Shown here: in pieces, positions 56,092-64,000 of the stretch | Position numbering within the stretch: position 1 is the stretch's first letter | Layout of the letters: every line of letters begins with the position of its first letter | NCBI GenBank assembly: GCA_964460905.1 | Contig: CAYWRM010000018.1 | Location: 19,399-83,398, forward strand | Length of the DNA: 64,000 bases | DNA from: GCA-002708315 sp964460905 | GTDB taxonomy: Bacteria; Bacteroidota; Bacteroidia; Bacteroidales; F082 | Reading direction: 5' to 3' | Position numbers and translations under genes: made by a program | Notes under the pieces: generated by a model | The model's input: only the letters and a program-made list of their open reading frames with translations | What the model was told of the DNA's origin: nothing | Databases searched by the model: none

Positions 56092-56400
56092 ATGATATTA
56101 CTTTAGATTTTCTACTGCTTCGCTTATTTTTTCTTTCTGAATTTCTTTCGATATTCTTTAACCATTTTTTCAGTTGAATATTGTATAATCAATCGTCCAC
56201 ACTGGTCTTGTTATGTTAAAATATGGCTGCAGGTTAAGATTAAATTACGCAACATTATCATACACCATATTTAGTGTTTTAAAGTCTAAAGATAAGTGTA
56301 ATCTTTCGTTGTTGGAGTGTCACGATCTAAAATATGGTTACAACCTCTAATATACTGCTGTTTCGCCTATTATTTTTATACATTATTACAACCAGTAGTC
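56092..56400. other. Intergenic region with copies of a short dispersed motif
   Basis: The 309 bases upstream of the fucosidase contain AAAATATGG twice (56218-56226 and about 56329). The second is preceded by TGTCACG, and a related arrangement is found at 63362-63420. No gene is seen. Confidence 0.35.
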
Positions 56401-57504
56401 TTATGTTGTAGTCAGTTCAGAATGTAGTTTTTCATGAAAATACTCATTTTTTAGTTGATCAATTGTTTCTTTTACTGTAATAATTTTTTCGGCCAAGAAA
56501 GCTTGTGTTCCTGCAAAAGAAAAACCATTTATAAAATTTCCATTTGCTGCATTAAATAAAGCTTCAGCTATGCAAAATTGTACTTTTTTGAAATCACATG
56601 TTTTAAGACATCTCCATGAACATTTTACCGGTTTCTGCTTTCCTGCTTGAATTTCTTGTACATAATTGTTTGTTATTACTCTTCCAGGAAGTCCAACAGG
56701 ACTATCAATTATTGTAATATCGTTAGAAGAACATGATAGATAGTTCTGTTTAAACTTGATAGAAGCATCACATTCGTCAGTAGTAACAAATCGAGTACCC
56801 ATTTTAACTCCTTTTGCACCCAGACTCATCATATCCCATATATCTTTACCTGAATATATACCACCTCCCACAATAACCGGAATTTCTATTCCATATTTTT
56901 GCTCAAAAGATTTTATAATCGGCAATGTAGACCGTAATATTGATTTTATTGATTTGTCAGGTTCAGATATCTCATTTTTTTTAAATCCGATATGTCCACC
57001 TGCCAGAGGTCCTTCCAAAACAATCGCATCAGGTACACGATTATATTTTTCCGACCAATATTGAAATATTAATTTTGCAGCCCTGGCTGATGAAACTTTG
57101 GGGATAAATTTTGTGTTTGTACATTCTAATAATGTGCGATTTATACTTGTTGGTTTCTTAAGGGGTAATCCAGCCCCGATAAATACAACATCAATATGTT
57201 CATTTAAAGCGACTTCTAATAGTTCGTCAAAATCAGAAACTGCCATCATGATGTTCACACCTATTACTCCTTTTGTTTGATTACGGGCTTTCCTTATTTC
57301 TTTTTTCAAAGCTAGCTTATTCGCTTCCTTGAAGTTATTCCTGTAATTTGGTTCCTTCATCCCAATACCGACTGCAGAAATAACACCAATACCACCTTCA
57401 TTAGCAACTGCTGAAGCCAATCCTGAAAGTGAAACACAAACACCCATACCTCCTTGGATAATGGGCGTTTTCACGATTAAGTTACCTATTTTTAGTTCAT
57501 TCAT
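56401..57504 (-). CDS. Nitronate monooxygenase-family flavin oxidoreductase
   Basis: This 367-residue TIM-barrel flavoprotein is of the 2-nitropropane dioxygenase family. It has the N-terminal P-I-I-Q-G-G-M-G-V, V-V-F-I-G-A-G-L-P near residue 110, P-V-I-V-G-G-G-I-Y (about 216-226) and G-A-K-G-V-K-M-G-T-R-F for FMN. The C-terminus has a Cys cluster (C-S-W-R-C-L-K-T-C ... C) that marks a subgroup frequent in Bacteroidota. FabK enoyl reductases are relatives, so the reaction is uncertain. It starts 14 bases after the radical SAM gene and is probably co-transcribed with it. Confidence 0.85.
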   Translation of the reverse strand: MNELKIGNLIVKTPIIQGGMGVCVSLSGLASAVANEGGIGVISAVGIGMKEPNYRNNFKEANKLALKKEIRKARNQTKGVIGVNIMMAVSDFDELLEVALNEHIDVVFIGAGLPLKKPTSINRTLLECTNTKFIPKVSSARAAKLIFQYWSEKYNRVPDAIVLEGPLAGGHIGFKKNEISEPDKSIKSILRSTLPIIKSFEQKYGIEIPVIVGGGIYSGKDIWDMMSLGAKGVKMGTRFVTTDECDASIKFKQNYLSCSSNDITIIDSPVGLPGRVITNNYVQEIQAGKQKPVKCSWRCLKTCDFKKVQFCIAEALFNAANGNFINGFSFAGTQAFLAEKIITVKETIDQLKNEYFHEKLHSELTTT

Positions 57505-57518
57505 GATATCCTATGTAT

Positions 57519-59000
57519 TTATAGTACGTCTTTAAATATTTTTCTGAAATGGAAACCGTAAACCGAATATGTGATAGCCAACGGAACTAATTTTGGACGA
57601 TTGAACAAGGTCCAAAAAAACAAATTCCAATAGTGTTTCCTGTAAGTATCTACAATACCTAGCCTGAAAAATGAGCGAGAGAATGCAATAAGGTGATTAG
57701 TATTAAGTTTTAATTTATTATTTCTGTTTGGCGTAAATCGTTGTATAAAATCTAAAACACGATTGTAATATTCATTTCCTCCATAGATTTCATTGATTAC
57801 TTTCTTATAGCCATCAATTAAAACTTCTTTATCCATCTTTGGAATAAAATTCAGAGAAAAATCTGTATTATTTCCCGTGGTTTCACTCGTAATACGCCCT
57901 TCTTGTTTTAATCTTTTATAAAGCCTAGTCTTTTTTGGAGCATTTAATAATCCAACCATTGCAGAAATAATCCCACTATCCCGAATAAAATCAATTTGTT
58001 TTTGAAATACCGCAGGAGAATCGTTGTCAAAGCCTAAAATAAATCCACCGTTAACTTCTAGCCCATATTCTTGAATTTGATGCACGCTTTGTATTAAGTC
58101 GCGGTTTGTATTTTGTACTTTTCCGCATTCTTCCAAACTTGCTTGTTCGGTGGTTTCAATACCTATGAATACGGTTGAGAATCCTGCTTTACTCATTAAT
58201 TCCATTAGTAAGTCATCATCTGATAAATTTATTGATGCCTCGGTTGAAAATGTAAAGGGGTAATTTCTGTTTTTCATCCATTGAATAATTGACGGTAGCA
58301 AATCTGTCTTCAGAATTTTTTTGTTTCCAATAAAATTATCATCTACAAAAAAGACATTTTTCCGCCATCCGGTATTATAAATTGCTTCAAGTTCATTTAT
58401 TATCTGTTCTGTAGTTTTGATTCTTACCTTATGGCCGAACAAAGCTGTGATATCACAAAACTCACAATTAAAGGGGCAGCCTCTGGTCAATTGTAAATTC
58501 ATAGTGTTGTATTTGGAGGTTTTTACCAGCGAATAATCAGGCAAGGGGGTATTCTCTAAATTTGCAAATCCATCGGATTGATAGATATGTTTTGGATTTC
58601 CATTTTTTAGGTCTTGCAGAAATCCGGGCAATGTCAATTCGGCTTCATTTAATATAAGGTGGTCAACCAACTGGAAATTCTCAGGTTCCTCAGTAAATAA
58701 CGGACCACCACAAACAATTTGTTTGTTTTGTGATTTGCACAATTCAATAAGCTCAATTGCCGATTCTGCTTGCACATTCATTGCACTGATAAAAATATAA
58801 TCAGCCCATTGTACGTCTTTCTGATTTAGTGATTCGATATTGAGGTCAACCAGTTTCTTTTCCCATTCTTCTGGTAACATCGAAGAAACTGTAATCAAAC
58901 CCAAGGGCGGATTTACAGCTTTTTTTGAAATAAATTTCAGGGCATGTTTAAAGCTCCAAAAAGTGTCAGGATATTGCGGATAGACCAATAGTATTTTCAT
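57519..59000 (-). CDS. B12-binding radical SAM protein
   Basis: This 493-residue enzyme has an N-terminal cobalamin-binding-like domain (about 1-145, without the full D-x-H-x-x-G signature). A radical SAM domain follows (about 160-370) with the 4Fe-4S cysteines Cys175, Cys179 and Cys182 in R-G-C-P-F-N-C-E-F-C. A C-terminal DUF4070-like part occupies about 380-493. Relatives include methylases and other enzymes of lipid or natural-product pathways. It sits between a GT2 gene (12 bases upstream) and the flavin oxidoreductase (14 bases downstream), suggesting a short biosynthetic operon. Confidence 0.88.
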   Translation of the reverse strand: MKILLVYPQYPDTFWSFKHALKFISKKAVNPPLGLITVSSMLPEEWEKKLVDLNIESLNQKDVQWADYIFISAMNVQAESAIELIELCKSQNKQIVCGGPLFTEEPENFQLVDHLILNEAELTLPGFLQDLKNGNPKHIYQSDGFANLENTPLPDYSLVKTSKYNTMNLQLTRGCPFNCEFCDITALFGHKVRIKTTEQIINELEAIYNTGWRKNVFFVDDNFIGNKKILKTDLLPSIIQWMKNRNYPFTFSTEASINLSDDDLLMELMSKAGFSTVFIGIETTEQASLEECGKVQNTNRDLIQSVHQIQEYGLEVNGGFILGFDNDSPAVFQKQIDFIRDSGIISAMVGLLNAPKKTRLYKRLKQEGRITSETTGNNTDFSLNFIPKMDKEVLIDGYKKVINEIYGGNEYYNRVLDFIQRFTPNRNNKLKLNTNHLIAFSRSFFRLGIVDTYRKHYWNLFFWTLFNRPKLVPLAITYSVYGFHFRKIFKDVL

Positions 59001-59011
59001 AACTCTATTTA

Positions 59012-59716
59012 TTAATTATTAATACTCAGGAGATTAAACACCCTGTTTTTATGCAGCTTAATCGAAACATTAGAAGTTGTGAAAATAATTTCTAATATTT
59101 GATAGCCTTCCATTATAAATTCCTTTATAGCTATAGGAAATTTTGTTTTTTGAAATTTGCTGGGGTGTGATAAATTTTCCAGAGAGACATATTTTACTTT
59201 TTTATGCATTGTTTTGTAATGAATATTTATCAAGGTTTCAACGCCATATCTCACAGTTTTCATTTTCTCAATCAAAGGCATAAGATCTGTTTTCTTTAAT
59301 GCCCTCTGTCCTGATAATCTCTTAAAAGGATTTATATCAGGATGAATTAGTGTTTTAGTAGGTTGCCCCAATACCATATCGGCTTTACCGTTTAATATAG
59401 GAATCAACAATTCATTGGCATGTTTATGGGTAAAGTTTGATAAATCGGCATCAATAAAAACCAGGAATTCGGTTTTTGCTAATACTATTCCTTTTGCCAT
59501 TGCAAAACCTTTTCCTTTGTTTTCTGACAAATGAATAGCGGTAAATTTTTTAGTTAGCTTAAGTTCATTTATGCGGCTTTCGGTTTCGTCCTGTGAGCCA
59601 TCATTAATTACAATAACTTCATCAAAATTTTTTGTTTCACATATATTATTAAGAATGCTTTCAATGGTTTTTTCCTCGTTGTACGCACAAACAATTGCTG
59701 TTGTATTTAATTTCAT
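59012..59716 (-). CDS. Family 2 glycosyltransferase
   Basis: This protein of 234 residues has the GT-A fold of family 2. The nucleotide-sugar site shows T-A-I-V-C-A-Y-N-E-E near the start, V-I-N-D-G-S-Q-D, and the D-x-D-like F-I-D-A-D-L near residue 90. There is no C-terminal membrane span, so it is probably peripheral or soluble. The ATG at 59716 is chosen; an upstream TTG start would add six residues. It is the first gene of the row with the radical SAM and flavin enzymes. Confidence 0.88.
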   Translation of the reverse strand: MKLNTTAIVCAYNEEKTIESILNNICETKNFDEVIVINDGSQDETESRINELKLTKKFTAIHLSENKGKGFAMAKGIVLAKTEFLVFIDADLSNFTHKHANELLIPILNGKADMVLGQPTKTLIHPDINPFKRLSGQRALKKTDLMPLIEKMKTVRYGVETLINIHYKTMHKKVKYVSLENLSHPSKFQKTKFPIAIKEFIMEGYQILEIIFTTSNVSIKLHKNRVFNLLSINN

Positions 59717-59744
59717 AACATTTAGTTTTATCAATAATTTTCGA

Positions 59745-59752
59745 CAAAACTA
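59745..59752 (-). promoter_or_regulatory. Possible -7 box of the GT2 operon
   Basis: TAGTTTTG on the minus strand fits TAnnTTTG, 28 bases before the ATG at 59716. The -33 region is only T-rich. Confidence 0.45.
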
Positions 59753-59859
59753 AGTTGGACAATCTATTAAAAAAAATAACAGGTATTATTGGAAGCCTAA
59801 AAGGGATATCTGTGTAAAATAGTGGTGAAAAAGGTAGTTTTAGGGGTGAATGGGTAGGC

Positions 59860-60699
59860 TTAAATGGATTCTTTAAAACTTTTTACATACTTATGAGATA
59901 CATATATAGAGAAATCAAGGTTTTTTAGGCTGAGTTTATACCCCTGTGAATTACCAGAAATCTCCTTAATATGGTTGATGTTCACAATAAAAGTCCTGTG
60001 GCATCTTAAAATAAATGCAAATTCTTTAACAGCTTCTGTAGCCTTTTTCATTGTGCTTCTTATCATTTGTTTTTTTACTACACCTTCACTTTTGTAATTG
60101 ATTTCTATGTAGTTGTCTGCTGATTTAATTACAATTAACGTATCAGGCAAAATTGAAAGTTTATCTTTTTGGTAGTCAGATTCAAAATGAATAAGCTTCT
60201 CTTTTTGTTGTTTACTTTCCGTAAGCCTATTGTTTAACTGTTGTGCTGTTTTTAAATGAGAACGGAGAAGTCTGTCTTGGTTTATAATGATTAGAACAGC
60301 AACTGGCAAAAAGCCAAGAAGGATTATTTTCCCAATATCTGAGAAGCTAATATCAAACATGCCAAGCAATTGAGAATAAAACAAAAGATCGCTGCTTGAA
60401 ATTGTAAGTAATATCCAAAGATTCCAGATGATTTCTTTTTTAATATTCCATACATTGCTGTAGAATAATTTAGGGAATACACTTGGTAAAATAATCAGGT
60501 TTAAACTTAGAACTAAAAATGTAGAGACTGCGAGTCCAGTTACTAAATAGATGATTTTCTTTGTCGAAAAAGAATCAATTTCGATAGGTTGAAAGATCAA
60601 TAAAAATGCTAAAACACCTAAACTGATAAACAGAATAATTTTAGCATTATGTTTTAAATCATCGTTAAAAGGATATTTTTTATTTAAAAATTTCAGCAT
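59860..60699 (-). CDS. Membrane-attached LytTR transcription regulator
   Basis: This 279-residue protein has four hydrophobic segments in the first 145 residues and a short coiled segment (about 150-180, Q-Q-L-N-N-R-L-T-E-S-K-Q-Q). The C-terminal LytTR DNA-binding domain (about 180-279) includes I-K-S-A-D-N-Y-I-E-I, F-I-L-R-C-H-R-T-F-I-V-N and Y-V-S-H-K-Y. There is no receiver domain, so the membrane part itself probably senses the signal. The target may be the adjacent S41 peptidase or itself; this is inferred from position only. Confidence 0.88.
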   Translation of the reverse strand: MLKFLNKKYPFNDDLKHNAKIILFISLGVLAFLLIFQPIEIDSFSTKKIIYLVTGLAVSTFLVLSLNLIILPSVFPKLFYSNVWNIKKEIIWNLWILLTISSSDLLFYSQLLGMFDISFSDIGKIILLGFLPVAVLIIINQDRLLRSHLKTAQQLNNRLTESKQQKEKLIHFESDYQKDKLSILPDTLIVIKSADNYIEINYKSEGVVKKQMIRSTMKKATEAVKEFAFILRCHRTFIVNINHIKEISGNSQGYKLSLKNLDFSIYVSHKYVKSFKESI

Positions 60700-60735
60700 C
60701 TTACTCTTTTTTATGTTCGTTAAGGCACATGCTTA

Positions 60736-60743
60736 CAAAGTTA
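60736..60743 (-). promoter_or_regulatory. Possible -7 box of the LytTR gene
   Basis: TAACTTTG on the minus strand fits TAnnTTTG, 36 bases before the ATG at 60699. TTTA lies near the expected -33 position. Confidence 0.45.
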
Positions 60744-60918
60744 AAGACATATGCTTTACACTAAAATAGTGCTTAATCTTGTGATTGTTCTTTTATTCTA
60801 CTATCATTTTCATAAAGTATCCCAAAAATACATCTCTATAAAATACTTTCCAAACCTCATTACATATTTCTTCAGCAGCGACTTGTTTTCGTATAATAAT
60901 ATAATGTTTTTCTTGCAA

Positions 60919-63114
60919 TTATATTTGCACCTCCAATTCTGTTAGTACTTTTATCCCGTTTTGATTATTGGGGTTGAGTTCTATTGATTTTTTATAATTT
61001 TTAATTGCTTCTTCTATATTCCCGTTTTTACGTAAGGCCTCTCCGTAGCTGTCATATGTGTTAGAAGATTCGGGGAAGAGTATAGTGTTGAGTTTTAGTA
61101 TATGCAATGCGTTTTCTACATCATCTTCGTTTAAATAGTTATATCCCATTGCATTCAGCATATTTTGAAGTCCGTTAATATATTTTATATGAATTTCTTT
61201 ATTTTTATATATAGCTTCGCATCCTGCTTGAATTTTACCTTCTGAAAATAATTCCATACTTATAGTATAATCTTCCGGTGCCTTATTAAAAGTAATAGTA
61301 TCACCCTGCCAGATCAAGATTAACTTTTTTGATGCGAAACTGTCAATATCACTGAAATGTATTGTCATATCCGATATACTTGTTCCGAAAACACCTTCAG
61401 AAATTGGGTGTAATTTCGTCTTAAACCTTTTAATTCCATCGGGAATAAAATCAGAATACGATACATAAAGTATAGAGTCCTTTATGTTTACATCTAATGC
61501 CTCCAACAGATTATATAAATATCGACCGGTGAATTTCATTATATCATAAGGTGGAAGTGGTTTTGCATACTTTTCAGGAATTGTTAGATTTATGATAGTA
61601 TCCAGAACTCTGTCTTTTCCAGCAATTAAATCTTCATAGCTGCTTTCAATAAATATATCAGGTATTATAGATTTTCTTTTGTCAAACGGAAATCCTGATA
61701 TAGCTAAACGCGATGAAACCATAAACACTAATTTCGAGTTCGGGAGTTCGATAAACTGCGGATTTCCGTAAAATTTAGGACCTTGAGCGGTTGGTTCTCC
61801 AATAAAAATAGCATTAGTTTGCATTTGAAGTTGGTTGGCAAACAAAACAGCCGATGAAAAAGTGCGCCGTCCTATAAGAACGAATAATTTGCCTTGTTTG
61901 TTAATTTTATCATTGTCGCAAATAAATTTAACAAAATTGCTCCAGACTCTATTTCCTCCGTCGTTATTACGAATATCTACCACAAAACGTTCAAAATTAT
62001 TGGTACTTGCAAATTTTTCCAACTTTTTGGTAAACTCATCCATTGTTTCTTTTCCTTCTTGATTTTCACAAATATTAAACTGCACGTATAACATGCCGGT
62101 TTCTTTGTTTAACTCAAATTGGTAATTATTTTCCCTAGGATTTACAAAAGCGGGATTAGTATTATTTTCGACCGGGAAAACACTTGACCACAGAAAATGC
62201 GGGTAAAACTCTATTGAGGGGATAGAAACTATAGTTTTTTCTCCGTTTGATTTTATTAGAGTAAAATCGGCTTTATGAATATCCTCAATTATGTTGTGAT
62301 ATGCTAACCATTCAGCCATAAAACACATGTAAGGAAAACGGGCTTTGTAAGCATACTCTGATTCTGCTGCTAAAAAAAGTGGATAACTTTCATAAATGTC
62401 TTTTATTGATTTAGACCCTATCTTTATTACTTTGCTTCCTATTAAATCTTTATATTTTCTACCTGCATCAATAATTATTTGTCCTTCTTTAAAATCGTAC
62501 ACTTGAATCGGAAAGGTGTGCAAATCGAAACACGGAAACATAATAAATGGAAATGTGTGAGCATCGTTTGGCATTGAGCTAAGCTTGAACAGTTCCATTA
62601 GGATTTCTGAATCAGAAAGATTCGGTATTCGCTTTTCAATTGCTTTTACGGTATCGTTCAATTCTTCCACAGATATCATAGCACTAATATCACTATGTCT
62701 CTGTACCATTTGATTTTTAAGAAAGGTGACATCCTCAATCCATTCTGTTTTTGTTGGTTTAGGTGCTAAGGACTTGTAATAAAGCATTCGGTAATCAATT
62801 TTAATTATTATCGTAAGTCCAATAATTATAACTGCTAATAAAATAGGTACGATGCCTGTTATTTTCAACCATATTCTTGAACTGTAGAGACTTAAAATAC
62901 CGCTGCTTATTAATAAAATTGATACAGAAGCCACAAATAAATACAACACCAAATTAAATTTGAATCCAAAAGGGATATCGATTAATTGAAAAAAGATAAA
63001 TCCTGTTATTATTGAGGCGAGAAATCCAAATAATATTAAAATTTTGAAAAGTCTTTTAGTTTCTCTTTCTGTATTCTGACTTGCTGTTTTTATTGTCGGA
63101 TTATTATTTTTCAT
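60919..63114 (-). CDS. S41 family (C-terminal-processing-like) peptidase with TM segments and TPR
   Basis: This 731-residue protein has three membrane spans in the first 110 residues. A tail-specific protease (S41) domain follows, with V-D-I-R-N-N-D-G-G-N (about 380) and the probable catalytic serine in R-R-T-F-S-S-A-V-L-F-A; then G-E-P-T-A-Q-G-P. A middle beta region and two or more TPR units at about 650-731 (Y-D-S-Y-G-E-A-L-R-K-N-G, then A-I-K-N-Y-K-K-S-I-E-L-N-P) complete it. No PDZ domain is obvious. It is probably inner-membrane anchored with a periplasmic protease part. Confidence 0.85.
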   Translation of the reverse strand: MKNNNPTIKTASQNTERETKRLFKILILFGFLASIITGFIFFQLIDIPFGFKFNLVLYLFVASVSILLISSGILSLYSSRIWLKITGIVPILLAVIIIGLTIIIKIDYRMLYYKSLAPKPTKTEWIEDVTFLKNQMVQRHSDISAMISVEELNDTVKAIEKRIPNLSDSEILMELFKLSSMPNDAHTFPFIMFPCFDLHTFPIQVYDFKEGQIIIDAGRKYKDLIGSKVIKIGSKSIKDIYESYPLFLAAESEYAYKARFPYMCFMAEWLAYHNIIEDIHKADFTLIKSNGEKTIVSIPSIEFYPHFLWSSVFPVENNTNPAFVNPRENNYQFELNKETGMLYVQFNICENQEGKETMDEFTKKLEKFASTNNFERFVVDIRNNDGGNRVWSNFVKFICDNDKINKQGKLFVLIGRRTFSSAVLFANQLQMQTNAIFIGEPTAQGPKFYGNPQFIELPNSKLVFMVSSRLAISGFPFDKRKSIIPDIFIESSYEDLIAGKDRVLDTIINLTIPEKYAKPLPPYDIMKFTGRYLYNLLEALDVNIKDSILYVSYSDFIPDGIKRFKTKLHPISEGVFGTSISDMTIHFSDIDSFASKKLILIWQGDTITFNKAPEDYTISMELFSEGKIQAGCEAIYKNKEIHIKYINGLQNMLNAMGYNYLNEDDVENALHILKLNTILFPESSNTYDSYGEALRKNGNIEEAIKNYKKSIELNPNNQNGIKVLTELEVQI

Positions 63115-63535
63115 AATAGAATAGGTTTATAAAAGAAGTTATACCAACTATAACCCCATATTACCGATATAAATTGTTTCTTTTTCCCTTTCTTTTTGTT
63201 AGAAAATATTTCCAGAGCTTTGGCTATTCAAATATTTTCTGCCTCAATAAAGAAAAATATAATTCAATTTATTTATCGGTAATATGGAATCATAATTGGT
63301 ATTATAGTTGTTTCACTTCAAAATAGAAATTGTCAAAATATGTTGAATTATTTCATTTTAATGTCACGTCCCAAAATATGACTACAAGTTAAAAATACGA
63401 AAAGTAGCTGTTTTTCGCACTAACTTTTCGATTTAGCAGTGACCTTTATTTTATGTTTATATTTTCGTTTCAGCACTTGATCTACTATATCTTATATATA
63501 ATGTTGTGCTTTCGTTTTTTCTTTCTTTTTTTCAT
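63115..63535. other. Intergenic region with MITE-like element and dispersed motif
   Basis: These 421 bases contain the MITE-like copy B (63141-63302), then TGTCACGTCCCAAAATATG and a TGTTTTTCGC phrase that resemble 56318-56370. No gene is seen on either strand. Confidence 0.5.
63141..63302. mobile_element. MITE-like element, copy B (162 bp)
   Basis: The inverted ends align over about 35 bases: ATACCAACTATAACCCCATA at the left against ATACCAATTATGATTCCATA at the right, read inward, both continuing into TTACCGATA. The interior, read on the minus strand, matches copy A at ATATTTTTCT, TTATTGA, AAAATATTTG and AAATATTTT in the same order. It is non-coding. Confidence 0.75.
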
Positions 63536-64000
63536 CTAAGAATTTGCATTCATTACAATAGCTCCAATTACTCCCATTAAATTTCCTGCCATATGGACAA
63601 GGATTGCATAAGCATTGTTTTTGTATTTTTCTTGATAATAACCTGCAATAATTCCCAAAATAGAAGCAGAAATTACAATTCCAAGCACAAGGATATTATT
63701 TCTTTCAGGGTCTAATAGAATTAGATGAGATAATCCAAACATTATTGCACTTATTATATTAGGAATACTTATTTTCCTTTTAAAAATTTTTATTCCTTTA
63801 TTTTTTAAGGGACTCAAAAAATTTAGTAAAAAACCACGAAATAGCATTTCTTCGGCTATACTGGCGTAAATAAAAACAAAAATAAATATTTGTAAAACCG
63901 ACATACTTGATGTTGGTATTTGCAATTCAGTATTATCAGTTCCGTTAGTGCTAACAATAATACTCATCATTATCATATTAGTAATAACACTTGCCAAAAA
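63536..64000 (-). CDS. CPBP family intramembrane metalloprotease, C-terminal part (5' end outside window)
   Basis: The frame is open to the right edge of the window, so about 154 residues are visible. It has the glutamate motif E-E-M-L-F-R-G and the F-G-L-S-H motif typical of CPBP (CAAX/Abi-type) membrane proteases, and four or five hydrophobic spans. The family cleaves prenylated proteins or acts in bacteriocin immunity; which applies here cannot be told. No true start lies in the window. Confidence 0.85.
   Translation of the reverse strand, partial: FLASVITNMIMMSIIVSTNGTDNTELQIPTSSMSVLQIFIFVFIYASIAEEMLFRGFLLNFLSPLKNKGIKIFKRKISIPNIISAIMFGLSHLILLDPERNNILVLGIVISASILGIIAGYYQEKYKNNAYAILVHMAGNLMGVIGAIVMNANS

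Overview
The window is about 64 kb of AT-rich chromosome from a Bacteroidota, probably a Bacteroidales/Marinilabiliales-type or related environmental lineage. Three things point there: many secreted proteins end in a type A type IX secretion (T9SS) sorting domain; promoters have the TTTG-N19/20-TAnnTTTG form; and the tmRNA encodes the tag GENNFALAA. No rRNA or tRNA genes and no CRISPR array were seen.

Region 1 (1-26.1 kb, all + strand) holds the end of a secreted protein followed by five tandem paralogues of 1353-1398 residues. Each is a subtilisin-family (S8) protease with signal peptide, propeptide, catalytic domain, Ig-like part, variable beta-helix-like part, FN3-like part, a complete two-loop type I dockerin and a T9SS sorting domain. 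Directly downstream are two secreted genes with cohesin-like modules: one module in the first, three in the second, both with T9SS domains. Dockerin proteases beside a multi-cohesin protein suggest a secreted, cellulosome-like protease complex. This is the leading candidate for an undescribed system; the cohesin call and any binding are inference.

Region 2 (26.1-30.4 kb) is accessory DNA: a gene-free stretch with a C:G ratio near 4:1, a terminase-small-subunit-like gene, a 47-codon ORF and a tyrosine recombinase abutting the 3' end of ssrA (tmRNA), a classic island attachment site.

Region 3 (30.4-50.7 kb) is mostly core genome: a sigma-54 response regulator lacking its HTH, FG-GAP and GEVED secreted proteins, a thioredoxin-like lipoprotein, thyA-folA with a lipoprotein gene, a NupG-type nucleoside transporter, a BFN/UVR protein, a membrane pyrophosphatase, gcvP, aroE and a DUF368 (PopT-type) transporter.

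Region 4 (50.7-64 kb) holds a membrane-anchored unknown, catalase, a SnoaL-like protein, a GH29 fucosidase lipoprotein, a GT2 / B12-radical SAM / flavin oxidoreductase gene set, a membrane LytTR regulator, an S41 peptidase and the end of a CPBP protease.

Scattered between and sometimes inside genes are dispersed hairpin repeats (GTCATTTCGA/GTCATTCTGA type), two copies of a 162-164 bp MITE-like element and AT-rich low-complexity repeats. Some of these have entered coding sequence or supply stop and start regions.
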